In this document: positions 1 through 11,329 of the stretch, piece after piece
Numbering within the stretch: position 1 is the first letter of the stretch
Layout of the letters: every line of letters starts with the position of its first letter
DNA from: Priapulus caudatus
Taxonomy: Eukaryota; Priapulida; Priapulimorpha; Priapulimorphida; Priapulidae
Assembly (NCBI RefSeq): GCF_000485595.1
Contig: NW_014577394.1
Span: 186,254 to 227,186, forward strand
DNA length: 40,933 nt
Direction: 5' to 3'
Made by a program: the position numbers and the translations under genes
The notes under the pieces: model-generated
Told to the model about the DNA's origin: nothing
Database searches by the model: none
Seen by the model: only the letters and a program-made list of their open reading frames with translations

Positions 1-65
<65 letters not shown>

Positions 66-72
66 CGCAACG
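1..72. repeat. (GA)n microsatellite with GC tail
   Basis: A pure GA run of about 60 bases is followed by a short GC alternation. The same tract opens version B just after the gap, so a dinucleotide run probably caused or marks the contig break. Confidence 0.95.
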
Positions 73-395
73 CAAGTCATCAGGCCCGTGTTGGCAAGTG
101 CATCAGGACCGCGCTTTCCGCTTTCTAGCTTTTTTATTCGTGTCTTTTAACGTGTAACGACTACACATATCGAACTGCCACACAGACTCACAGTGAACAG
201 AAAGTCCCCATGGTCATGATGTGTGACTCTTATACGCAACAGCCCAATTACAACAAAAATTAAAGATCTTGTTATCTCTGTTATACATGCTCACGACATT
301 TTAAATCACTAGACGCTAACACGTCACCGGACGTAAATAAATACTGATGTACCGGTAGAAATATAATGGAGATCATATGTCTATACTCACTTTAC

Positions 396-818
396 GGGTG
401 TTGCTATCCCCGGGCGTGGAGGGAGGTCACGTGATAACGTTGACGATGACGTTCAAAACGTTAACCCTAACGGTAACCCTCACTCCAACACCGCCAACAC
501 TAACCCTCACACTAAACATATATATGTCTCGCCGCGCTATATATATAGGCATTGTGATCCACAAAAATTAATCTAAAAAAAAATCAATCTATGGTGTGGG
601 GACAGATATCATGATGTAAAAACCTTAACCCTAACCCTAACCCTAACCCTAACCCTAACCCTAACCCTGACCCTAACCCTAACCCTAACCCTAACCCTAA
701 CCCTAACCCTAACCCTAACCCTGACCCTAACCCTAACCCTAATCCTAACACTATCCCAACACTAGTGCTGCCACGTTGCGGTCACCTCCCTCCACGCCCG
801 GGGGATAGCATTACCCTT
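396..818. mobile_element. TIR element carrying CCCTAA telomeric repeats (version A)
   Basis: Inverted termini are visible: the left end reads GGGTGTTGCTATC and continues through a GC-rich stretch to about 428. The right end (781-818) is its reverse complement, with one indel in the C run and a two-base mismatch near the tip. The inner ~27 bp of the TIR is otherwise near-perfect. The 7-bp word ACTTTAC lies directly outside both ends (389-395 and 819-825) and is a candidate target-site duplication. The interior holds degenerate telomere-like units (about 461-515) and a long CCCTAA array with occasional CCCTGA variants (about 622-751). It has no coding capacity. The superfamily is not recognised; I infer a non-autonomous DNA transposon (MITE). 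Confidence 0.7.
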
Positions 819-825
819 ACTTTAC

Positions 826-2945
826 ACGCTCAACGAATCGCGAACCTGAGCAACACGCTCTGTATGGGGTGTGTGTAAAAATTCGCCGTACTGATTCAAA
901 ATAGTAATGACAAAATAGCATATTACGTATCATTGCGAAAACAACGTTAATAAAAATAAAAAGTTAATGTCTTTTTTACGTGAAGCCATTTTTTATACGA
1001 GGGATCTATTCCTGCATCCGATATGTTCGTTTGCCAGAATCCTCTGTCGATAAGATGAATTTCTGCTTATGGTTTAGAATTAGACCTCGATAGTATTAAT
1101 TTTTGGCACTATATGTGTTACTAACCGTCGGTAGTAAAAAAAATACGCGCGATAGAAATTCAGAGAGGGTTGAATCAGATCTTAAAACAGTTGATGAACA
1201 TTGTAGGTTGGTTACAAATGAATAAAATGTAACAAAGGGGACATCTTTCACCATTTCAAAAGCCGTTACCAAAAATCACCTAAGCTGCAGTGCAGTTTTA
1301 AAGTTGAGACACAAGCTTACAACAACAATAGATCAAGCCAGACTAGACCCAATATCTACGGTACACTTTATTTATTTCAGTCATAGGCTTTGCGATACGT
1401 TGCAATTCTAAGTAAAGATACCCGTTGGTTTTTGTGTACACACGTACAGACACAGTCAGCAGTTGACGTTATAGTTCAATTACTTGTGTCTATGCGTCTG
1501 TTTTACGGAAAATGTTAGGAATTGCATAACGTCGTAGATCAAACATACAGACTGTTCAAACAAGGGAAGCTGTACCAGACATTAAAATCCTCAACTGTAA
1601 TGCGACCGCTATGTTCCTGTGTATATTCGTGCAGAATCGCAATCAATCACCACTACCCACCGGTAACTAGTCAAGTACCGTCAACCTACTGCCAACCACC
1701 GTTATTTAGCGTTAACTAACGTCAACTACCGCCATAATGTCAACTTGTATCCCCCACCGTTAAATAGCTAATAATTAATTAGCTAATAACGTCACCTATT
1801 GTCAACCGCCGTTAACTGACGGTAAGCATCATCAGATTCTATCAACAGTATACAACTATCACTACAAGCAAAACTCTACACTGTCATATAGGTTGTACAT
1901 CTATTGTGTTCCTAGATACTAATCATGGTATGTGTGGAGAGCATACTATACCGCAGTGCGCTTGTATAAAACCGTGATTATTCTATATTTCATAAAATTC
2001 ATAATATATTTCATATATTTCTTCTTCGATTATTATATACGTTTTTACGTCAAATTCAAGCGTCATTTTAAACGTTTTACGTCATTATAGAAATGCTAAT
2101 TTCAATCGCTTTCCAGAAACCTAGTCGATGGTAATTAATAGCGGTTAACATGCAATTGCATTTTTATAAAAAAAAAAATCAGATAATCAGTTTGACTAGG
2201 CGCTAGGGCCCGATGAGCGCACAGACGGACAAACCGCGAAAGCCATTGTGGACGATTCGACTGACGGCCGAACAAACGGACGAGTAGATACACGGTACGA
2301 ACAGACGAACGTACGTAGGTGTAGTGGGCGGTCGGGCGAGTGAGCGGCGAACGGGTTGGCAGGCAGACAGACGGGCAGACGGGCGGGTAGGCGGAAGGTG
2401 GACGGACGGCTACGCTGATTCAGGCAATCGGCAATAATTCAGCCCTCGCATCCTGTACGACGTAAAGCTGACGTGACAATTTGCGTGGGGTCGCTCTTAT
2501 ATCATAATATGTACATGCGACATTTACATGCAACTAGTCATATAGCAGTCAGATGGACACGTGAACTCTGGTGCTCACGAAGATGAGTCTGCAATATTCA
2601 CGTCACGTAGACAGAGAGCGATCAGTTCAAGTTTTGCGCGTGTGTACATTCTTTTTTATACTGACCTCACGAGTCCCTCCACAATCTATGTCAAGGTCTA
2701 AACAACTATTCCTTTAACATGTTTCCGCGCTCTTCGATACAGTACATGCAGTAGTAATGAGTTTTATCACTTTGATAACATTCAGATGTCGTTAAAGTAT
2801 CTATTGCATCGCAAGGAAAGACCCCTATAGACTATTTATAGTTATACAGTTAATACTGCATGGGTTCACATGTTATACTAAAAACGCCATTTTCTAAACA
2901 GAAATGCCGTGCTATATAATTAATGCGCCAGTAATAACAAATATA
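826..2945. other. Non-coding stretch with short degenerate repeats (version A)
   Basis: I see no gene. About 1640-1830 holds loosely repeated words of the kind GTCAACTACCGTTAACT; version B (13844-14035) has one extra stretch of these. About 2218-2412 is a degenerate ACGG/GCAGAC-rich tract. The remainder looks like unique AT-rich DNA. The corresponding stretch of version B is 13047-15135. Confidence 0.6.
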
Positions 2946-2948
2946 AAC

Positions 2949-2952
<4 letters not shown>

Positions 2953-2993
<41 letters not shown>
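2953..2993. repeat. (ATT)n microsatellite (version A)
   Basis: An uninterrupted run of ATT/TTA trinucleotides; the version B counterpart near 15141-15161 is about half as long. Confidence 0.9.
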
Positions 2994-2996
<3 letters not shown>

Positions 2997-3160
2997 ATAT
3001 ATAATTTTGAGTGCTTAAATAAATTCGTCACGGTATATCCCCCATTTACCTGGAACCAATCCTTGGTTCTGTGGTGTATGTATTTTGATACCTTTTAATA
3101 TAATTATATACCAAATAATATTTATAATGATTACAATAATTATCGTCGTTATCATCGGGA

Positions 3161-3161
3161 G

Positions 3162-3236
<75 letters not shown>

Positions 3237-3273
3237 AATCATCATCATCATCATCATAATCATCATCATCATT

Positions 3274-3350
<77 letters not shown>

Positions 3351-3368
3351 AATCATCATAATCATCAT
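3161..3368. repeat. (ATC)n trinucleotide array, long allele (version A)
   Basis: About 200 bases of ATC repeats with a few ATA interruptions. They produce spurious open frames of poly-isoleucine on one strand and poly-methionine on the other. The version B array is only about 50 bases, a large length difference at one site. Confidence 0.95.
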
Positions 3369-3419
3369 ATTTATTTTTATCATAATTAGTTATACTTTAT
3401 TCCTTTTTGTTCCTTAAAA

Positions 3420-4335
3420 TACAATATGTAATGCCTATATCCTTTAATTGTTTGCTTCCTTCTCCTGTGTTCTCGCATGAACAAAATATAAACGATTAGA
3501 AAATACATTGAGCGATGTGCTCTGATGGCTCCTATGTGTCGTCCATTTTAGTTTTCCCCGCGCAGCGAATGCGGCCAAGGTCACCTTAATTAAGGCACGA
3601 TTCTTCGCACCGAGTTTTGCCTTTCCGTCGCGCTTCAACGGGTTCCTAAAGCATGGAAAACGTGAAATGGGTCAGTACATTACGAAGAGCGCTCGTCTCT
3701 TCTCCTCTCTCTTTTGCTTGGTACTATATTTGATCACACCCACCTACATTAGTTTTTCCCTCCATCGTTCGCGCCTCCATTTGCCCTATCCCGTCACTTC
3801 TGCTAGAACAGCGTGCGTGTCGGTTATGAATCGCTACCAAGCACGGTAGACTGTTTGCTCGCTGGCGTTTTGGAATCTCTGCCAGGCGAACAGGTAGACA
3901 TATTGAGAGTACAGGTACAACCGTAAATAGACCGTGTCGACCTTGGGTGCGTAATCTGTCCCAAGTATGAGGCAGGTTTCTAAAGCAGAGTTCTGCCCTA
4001 TGGGCCGCCAATGAAAAAACTTCCGATCCCACATTACTTCGTCATCGGCGCATAGCAGACGGATATGTACAGACGAAATATCGCAGACGTGAGGGGGTAG
4101 GGGTGGCTGGCAGTGCGCCTCTACCTCACACATCTCCCCCCGCCTTTAAACCAATCTGCCCGCTTATTTTTAGAGGCAAAAACGTTATAATTTTACAACT
4201 AAAGCACTAATACTTGCGTCAGTGCCTACCGTACACGACTCGACGTTCGATCAAACCAACCTCTCTACACTTCTCGATTATTGGGCAACGCCAAAGTTAT
4301 TTAAATGTAATTAGCACTCATGAAAATGAAAGACG
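3420..4335. other. Non-coding stretch (version A)
   Basis: Moderately GC-rich unique sequence, almost unchanged in version B (15434-16350). Several short frames of 60-114 codons exist on both strands, but they overlap each other, have no recognisable domain, and their survival in version B only reflects the close similarity of the versions. I do not call a gene. Confidence 0.5.
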
Positions 4336-4339
4336 ACGC

Positions 4340-4645
4340 GCGACAATGGGGTTATAGTCACGCTGGCAGGCAACACTGCGCGTATAGTCACACTGGCAGG
4401 CAACACGGGAGATATAGTCAAGCTGGTAGGCGACACCGTGGTTATAAACACGCTGGAAAGCGACACTAGAGCTAAAACCACGATGGCAGGTGACACTGAG
4501 ACACTAGAGTTGTACACACACTAGCTGGTGACACTAGGGTTGTAGAAACACTAGCTGGTGACGCTAAGGGTATAGACACGCTTACTGGTGACACTAGGGT
4601 TATAGACACGCTAACGGTGACACTAAGGTTGTAGAGGTATTCATA
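4340..4645. repeat. ~30-bp minisatellite (version A)
   Basis: About ten diverged tandem units share the core GGTTATAGTCACGCTGGCAG and the spacer GTGACACTA. The period is a multiple of three, so antisense frames read as a Val/Ser/Pro-rich repeat of about 10 residues. This is a by-product, not a gene. One unit fewer than in version B. Confidence 0.85.
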
Positions 4646-4649
4646 GCCA

Positions 4650-7600
4650 GATGGCAGGTGACATATCGACACAAATGTTTGATACTATCGTTCATATCAA
4701 CTTTAAACGGTGATGGTCGGTATAAGGTGTTTATTAATAACAATTATATAATACAAAACAAATACGAATAATGTCACTATTAAGGCTGCACGTGTACAAA
4801 ATGTGGTTAATAGGCAGCTGTATATATTGAGCTTATTAGACACACTAACATGAGTGCAATATCATGTAGATTTTATTCTAATTTAAATTGATCCTTAGTA
4901 AATTCAAGAAGAAATGTCCACTGAACTAGATGAAATCTTGGATGTCTTGATTAGTTTCCATAATAGAAAGCATAATACTTTTTCATTGTAACCTGTAGCA
5001 TCAGGAAACTTATATGGGTTAAATCTTGTGTTTTTTTTACCCAATTTACAGTTCCGGAGATCAAGAATTACGGGAGTCCGAACTTCCGTTGCGCCGCATC
5101 ACTGCTGCGAGCCGTATAGACAGGTAAAATACAGGTATGCGGCCACATAATTGAAGCATTTTCAGCGCGTCTCCGACCTGACCTTGCCGCCGTATTTGCC
5201 CTGCCTAACCAGGTGCGCGGGAGAATCGTCATGAGTTACAGCTCTTACTTGCGAGTTCATTGCAAGAGCAACAAGGTGGATGTCTCATCCCACTGGTCTG
5301 ACTCCTGCCGCTCGTCGTGCTCATCTCACTCTCTTTTTCGTGCGATTAAACGTCGGACTGCAAAACGAACGGAGCGCCTCCACTTTGTAGGTAGGACGAT
5401 TTTATAGGGTATCCGATAACGCATTCGTATAACAGTTTATAGTTTCGCTAGCTACGGCACCTGACTGCTAGGAAAGTGAAAGCACGTATGTGGGCCAGTA
5501 GGACAATTTTACTGCTGTGCCGTGAAAAGCACGCGTAGTAGGAAAGTGGACCTGGATTACCTTGGAGTGGCAGAATACTTTCACTCTCATTTGTGTTATA
5601 ACATATAGCGTGTAGAGATGAGCATTTTGCGTGAGGGTGGACGAGCTGTAGTATGTGACGCTTAATCCTGTGTCATTACTGGATTTTCGTGCGATAATCG
5701 TTTCCGATGTCACGGCTGCTGCAGTCTCGTAAGTAGATCCCGCATTATAGCTGCGAAATTTGGTTCCCGGATATTATAATATATGTGTAACTGTATGTTT
5801 ACTAAATAAGCGTATAATATCTCAGTGTGAAGTAATATAACTAGTGGCTGGCTATGGTTACGCTCGTGTAAACAACATCGGTGATATATGAACCAGTTAT
5901 GGCACACCATTGCAATAGTTACTGTCACTGCATGGTCGCGGTTATAACGGATTGTTATACACAGATTGTTATATCTACTGCGATCCGCAGTGTTGATTTG
6001 TCTATTTGATCAGCGTTGTCTCTCTCCGTCTTCGATATAGTAAGTCCCTTGGACTTTGAAGACTAATCTTTATGAGGTTATGTGTGTAATGTTACAGTCA
6101 TAACTATTGATAATATAGGAACAATAGTGGGTCACAATTTCAACAATACAAGTCAGATTCGTAACACGGAGCCATAGTTATAGCAGTCGGCACCGCCATC
6201 ATAACTGGGTTGCGTGTTGCTGCAGCCGGTTTTATCTACTACATTTTCTGTGTAATGGTACCGTAAAATTACAAAAAAAACTTCAAAATCGCTATATTTT
6301 ATGCACATATTGTATGTAGTATAATTACTCGCGGCAAAGATATGCTGCCGATGCTTCATCGATATTCTCTTTTTTATCGATTTTTATTATCTCAATATCT
6401 CAATATTATCGAATATCGAATTATCTCAATATTATTGATTTTACATCATAGAATTCATCATACGGTACGTCACAAAATAATAGACGGGAGGCGATTTTGT
6501 CTTTACTGCGTATAAAAACTAATAATATTCCAACCATAGCATGAAGCAAGCCTCCTTCAGCAACAAGTCAATTAGATGTGATCTCACAGAAATCAAGCGG
6601 CATGCACTATCCGTTATGGAAACCATGATTGCCAGCGGATCTGATAATTATCATTGTAATTATGAATGTGGTAGCAATTAATTTATGCCGCAAAACGCTA
6701 TAGTGTCGTGTAACCAATCGTTTCAACCTAAAATACATATTCCAGCCTAAACTTGAGAACTATATCTACTATCAGTAATCACCTCTCGCTTCGTGTAGGT
6801 CACCTTGGATATAACTACAGCAGTCGCTCCTTTCCTTTATGAGCCGCCCCTCGCAGTTTTCTACTTTACCCTCCCCCTTTCTTTACGTTCGAAGATGAGA
6901 TGAAACGTTTATTCGTCCAAATTCATGTGGTACATATGCTATGATCATCCTTTTCTATGCTCTTATCCTCCATAATTTACCTTTGACTGCACCCGCCCCC
7001 TCGGCTTCGTCTATATAACCGTCACCTTTAATCTAGTGTGACATGACATCAACATGCGTAACGTTTTCAGCACATGTTTTGTAGCCACAGCGCACGCGAT
7101 GGTTTTCTTAATGCGCTGCCCATGCCCCGCCAGATTGCAAGACAACGTTAAATAACGGAAAAGTTCTTTGTCTCGCACCGTCCGGTAGAGGCGAACCCCA
7201 CTCTCCTTTGTGACGTCTATCTAGTCACGTCTCCGTGTAATAAACAGACAAAACGGTGCAATAACCGCGATAGCTATAAGCAAAACGAGCGCAATTGTTT
7301 CCGTTTGTATGTACATTGACGAGCCTGAGGTCATCAATGGTTTCGGCTATTACTTAACGCGTGCGGCATATTCACGTTTGTCCAGTATTTTTCACCTACA
7401 CGACCAAGATTGACCTGGTTGTTTTGTTTGGCAGGTTAGGGCACGATCTGTATCGTGTCAGCTAGCTGCTATTACCTGTCTTATGAGGTCAAGGTCGTAC
7501 AACATGTAAGAAATTAAATTTAGCGATTGCACTGATATCTTTTTTTGTTCGTTGATGTATGATCGTAATGTATGGGCATGCGTGCACAATTCAGGGAGGA

Positions 7601-7780
7601 GATGGGGCGCTGCACGATCCTCCTTGATTTCAAACGAGATTCTCTTAAGTATGTAATTATTATAACGTGATTCTGCGTACGATACCTGCATGTCATTTAT
7701 TATCTGCGCACGTAGTAAGCGAAAAAGAGGAATACGATTAATAGAGTAATTTAGATTTCACATTTCTTTTTTGTATTGAG
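4650..7780. other. Long non-coding stretch (version A)
   Basis: I recognise no gene. A short AT-rich tandem of ATCTCAATATTATCGAAT-like words sits at about 6365-6440. Open frames are all below 82 codons and match nothing I know. The version B counterpart is 16686-19817, nearly identical. Confidence 0.5.
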
Positions 7781-8347
7781 AGCTAGCGAGTGCGAGTGAG
7801 ACAAGGGAAATGTAAACAGAAAGACGGAGAGGGAGAGCGTAATTACGGGAAAGAGGGGGAAATAGTTAGTAATATAGATAGGGGAGAGCGAGAGTGCGAG
7901 ATAGTTCGAGCGAGCGAGCGAGCGAGCGAGCGAGCGAGCGAGAGAGGGAGAGAAAGGAAAGAGAGATATAGAGAAAGAGAAAGAGAGAGAGAAAGAGCGC
8001 GTGGTAAGAAAAAGTGAAGAGATAGCGAGAACGAATGCATAAGAGAAGGAGAAAATGAGAGGAGTAAGAGTGAGCCAGGAAGAGGAGAAAGCGGACGGGA
8101 GCACAAGGAGAAAGTAAAGATAAAAAAGAGAGTAGAGAGGTGGGAGAGCGCGCGAGCATGAAAGAGCGCGTGGTAAGAGGAAGTGAATGGAAATTAAGAA
8201 GATGGAAAGAGAAAGAGGGGGCAGAAAGAGAGGGAGGAAGGGAGACAGGCAGACAAATAGACAGATAGGCAGACAGCCAGACGGAAGGACGGACGGACGG
8301 ACGGACGGACGGACGGATGGACGGACGGACGGACGGACGGACGAACG

Positions 8348-8391
<44 letters not shown>

Positions 8392-8660
8392 GGGCGGTAA
8401 GAGTTAGGGAGCGAGGAGAGAGGGGCGCTGCGCGCGCGCGCCCTGTGTGTGCTGTGGTGTGTGCCAGGGTTCGACATGGTGTCTGTGGGTGTGGGTGGCT
8501 CCTGTGTTTGTGTGGACAGCCGACCACCTGGCGGTGTGGAGGTCTGTGTGTGTGCTGTGGTGTGGCCGACCGCCCGTGTGTGTGTGTGCCTCACCGTGCG
8601 CCTGTGTCGGTGTGGTGTGTGATCTCCGTGTGTGATGTGGTGCTGGTGTTAGTGAGAGAG
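7780..8660. repeat. Purine-rich low-complexity tract with GAGC, GGAC, GACA and GT-rich runs (version A)
   Basis: A strongly strand-asymmetric purine tract (GA-rich, 7780-8260) contains a GAGC run at about 7908-7942. It is followed by GGAC (8283-8348) and GACA (8349-8392) arrays, then a GT-rich but heavily interrupted segment (8430-8655). Long open frames here (up to 258 codons, rich in Ser/Leu/Arg) arise from the repeats. In version B the last segment is instead a nearly pure GT run. Confidence 0.9.
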
Positions 8661-9160
8661 TGATAAAAGAGTGGCGAGGGAGCAAACAAAACTGCAAGCT
8701 TGCAAGTGTTACGAAAAGCTACTTCTTTGTAGAAATAAGAAACGGCGTATTATATGTGCAGATGCGTAAACCAATACACTGTTTCTACATTAATCCTTAA
8801 AAGTTTAACATTATAAAATCACTTTGCGTTTGTGTTCTGGATAAACAACTGTTTAGAAATGACACCTCATTTTAAATCATTGTAAAACGGAAATAAACTC
8901 GAACGTTATTTTTCTCTTAACGCGAGTAAAAACGTCAAGACATTCACATCCTCACAATGACGTGCTACAGTAACACGCTATAGTCTCCAACCTCTTACCG
9001 ACCTGATCTATTAGCTACACGTGCAAGTGTGTCCAGCTATCAGATTCACATTCGACAGCGAATAACTAAGAACCAGTCAAATCGAGCGCCTTGATTGAAA
9101 GAAGGGTTTAACCGCGCGCATATGAGTAGTTTGAAAAGTCACTAGGAAACGGACCTGTAT

Positions 9161-9428
9161 AGAGCTTTTTACCTTGAACCGTTAAGTATGTTTCGGGCGA
9201 CGTGTAACGTCGTGTTGGGTAGTGAGAATGGGACCGGTTGGAGACCGTTGTTAGAATAGTCGGTGGGTCGTTGTTAGGGCGAAATAGGAACTGAACTTAG
9301 AGTAGAGTAGTATGTGGACCGTTGTTAGGTTGTGTTGTGGCCCGTTTTTAGGCTTGGCTGTAAAAGTTTGTAGCATTGTATATTAAATAATTAGAAGTAT
9401 GGTGAACGGCTATTAGAATAGGTTGTAG
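9161..9428 (+). other. 268-bp segment inverted relative to version B
   Basis: From 9161 (AGAGCTTTTTACC) to 9428 (GGTTGTAG) the sequence is the reverse complement of 21163-21430, while both flanks stay collinear ('ggacctgtat' on the left, 'tattattagttaggaagg' on the right). No terminal inverted repeat or duplicated target is visible at the breakpoints. The segment holds several degenerate copies of a GACCGTTGTTAG-like word. Confidence 0.92.
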
Positions 9429-9429
9429 G

Positions 9430-10740
9430 CTATTATTAGTTAGGAAGGTGAGAGGTTGGGGGGATTGGGATGTGATTGGCTGTGAGGGTAGGATATAGGT
9501 AGGTGTTCGAGTGAGAGTTTGAATACAATCTCTCTTTTCTATATGCCATAGAAACCGTGGCTAGGGTGATCGTTGTCTGATCAAATATAGTTTTATACAT
9601 GACAACTGCCTGATGACTATAAATAATTAAGCAACTGTAGTCCTTTTGACAATGAGTATCAATTGTACAGCAATATGGAATCTACAATGTTTGCACTACA
9701 TTAAGTAAATACACGCGAACGTCTACGCAATTGTAACCACTTGTAAAAGTCAATATATGTAACGGACAATACTAGCCAGTGAGATGGGTATCAATGAGTC
9801 TCGATGCTTGGTTCTGCGCAATAGCCTCAACCGATGGCGTCGTTCCTTTATCTCGCCCCGAGCACACATCTGCTTCCCTCTTAAAATTTCTTTGCTCTTT
9901 TATTTCCTGACGAATTGATTCTGTTCACCTTTTGTTATCTTTCGCGAAATGCTGGCTGTCGTTAGACAACTCTTCTCTCTATATACGGGAGGCACGTCTT
10001 ACCTCCCGCCAGCGCACCTGTCTCCTGGCTAAGTCCCACACCGCCAAGAATTGTAACGATTCCATAGGCAATTTAGTTTCTGGTTTTCCTCATGGAATGC
10101 GGCCACTGAGAGGGTTGTGCAGCTTGCAGGTGATAAGGAGCGCATTAATATAAATAACCGTTATGAAAAGCGCAAACACGACTCTTTGTTAGTGAATTAT
10201 TTTTATTACCGCCAGGAGCTAGCCGGTCTGCTCTGACCTTGTAAAAAGCCTAGCTTCTCTTATCTTCCCTTTGTCCGGCCAGCATGAACCGCATGTCCGA
10301 AACTACAAAGACGGGCTGTCGGGAAATTAGCTTAACGGTCGTCTTCGCGGGGTTTTTTGACGGTAGCTTCCTCCTCTGCGGGGATGCCTGACATGTACGC
10401 AGCGTCTCGCAACTACAGCTGCCAGCTACACTATCGGCCCCGCTAGGTATCGGGGCGGCAGAGGAGGCGATGTGCATATGTCACGGACGCGCCCCGCGCT
10501 GACTCGCGAGCCCGAGCTATCTTGTTGTGTCTTCCTCACTCGCGCCCTCTGCCGTGAACTGGTTCTCCGGTGCGGCGCATCGACGCTGCTACGCTCAGGG
10601 TACTCGCGTGATGCAGTTTCTTAGCAAACTGACAGCCCGAAGCAAGGTCACCGAAGTTTCCTTTCGTCTTTATTCTGTGCGCGAGCTTTTCCCGCCTTCT
10701 TCTGTCAATTATAGCCATGCGTATACGTATGTGTTCAGGT
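9430..10740. other. Non-coding stretch (version A)
   Basis: Unique sequence, GC-rich around 10240-10720. Small frames of 60-75 codons occur on both strands but overlap each other and show no domain; no gene is called. The version B counterpart is 21432-22742. Confidence 0.5.
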
Positions 10741-10742
10741 GA

Positions 10743-10986
10743 AGTCGGAGGCCATCAACGTTGATGGGATATTTGAGTTAGGTAGCACACACGTGTCGGT
10801 GCACTGCATGGTGATAGCCAACACAGCTACAAAAATACGAACACAACAGAAAGCGAACGATTGTCGTGGCGTATTCGGGGAATTGCCTTTCTTGGTAATG
10901 TTCTCGATGCAGTGATATCCTATCTTCCACACCGTGAATGTTTTTCAGATTTCAGTCAGATGTTTTTCCGTTTGATATATATATAT

Positions 10987-11058
<72 letters not shown>

Positions 11059-11322
11059 GACGAAATCGGAAAGTCAAGGCTGCGTTCTGGGGGCCATCAC
11101 AAACAACAACAAGAGGGCAATCTAAAAAACATTCAAGGTGTGGAAGATATGATATCACTGCAACTAGAACGCCACTGAGAATGGCAATTTTCCGAATGCG
11201 CCACGACAATCGTTCGCTTTCCGTTGTGTTCGTATTTTGTAGCTGTGTTGGGTATCACCAGCGCTCCGACACGTGTGTGCTACTCAACTCAAATAGCCTA
11301 TCATCGCTGATGGCCTCCGACT
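10743..11322. mobile_element. Foldback / long-TIR element (version A)
   Basis: Two arms of about 200 bp (10743 to ~10945 and ~11122 to 11322) are inverted copies of each other at roughly 85% identity by eye. They end in a perfect AGTCGGAGGCCA / TGGCCTCCGACT pair. The centre is an AT dinucleotide run plus about 70 bp of unpaired sequence. There is no coding capacity. I infer a foldback-type or long-TIR MITE. No clear target-site duplication was found, partly because an AT run lies against the right end. Confidence 0.75.
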
Positions 11323-11329
11323 ATATATA

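Noticed and set aside
620-755. A chromosome end or a recent chromosome fusion at the CCCTAA array
   Set aside because: The array is short, interrupted, internal and enclosed by inverted repeats with a candidate target duplication, so a mobile element explains it better.
3015-3417. Open frames of poly-methionine (-) and poly-isoleucine (+)
   Set aside because: They are translations of the ATC trinucleotide array, which is four times shorter in the second version of the locus.
4311-4672. Val/Ser/Pro repeat protein on the - strand of the ~30-bp minisatellite
   Set aside because: The minisatellite period is divisible by three, which keeps frames open. One version is interrupted into two frames and the unit number varies.
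7010-7022. A TATA-like word (CTATATAACCG)
   Set aside because: No gene or other promoter evidence follows it in either version of the block.
7751-8663. Long Ser/Leu/Arg-rich frames of up to 258 codons
   Set aside because: They arise from GAGC, GGAC, GACA and GA repeats. Frames exist on both strands and lengths change with repeat number.
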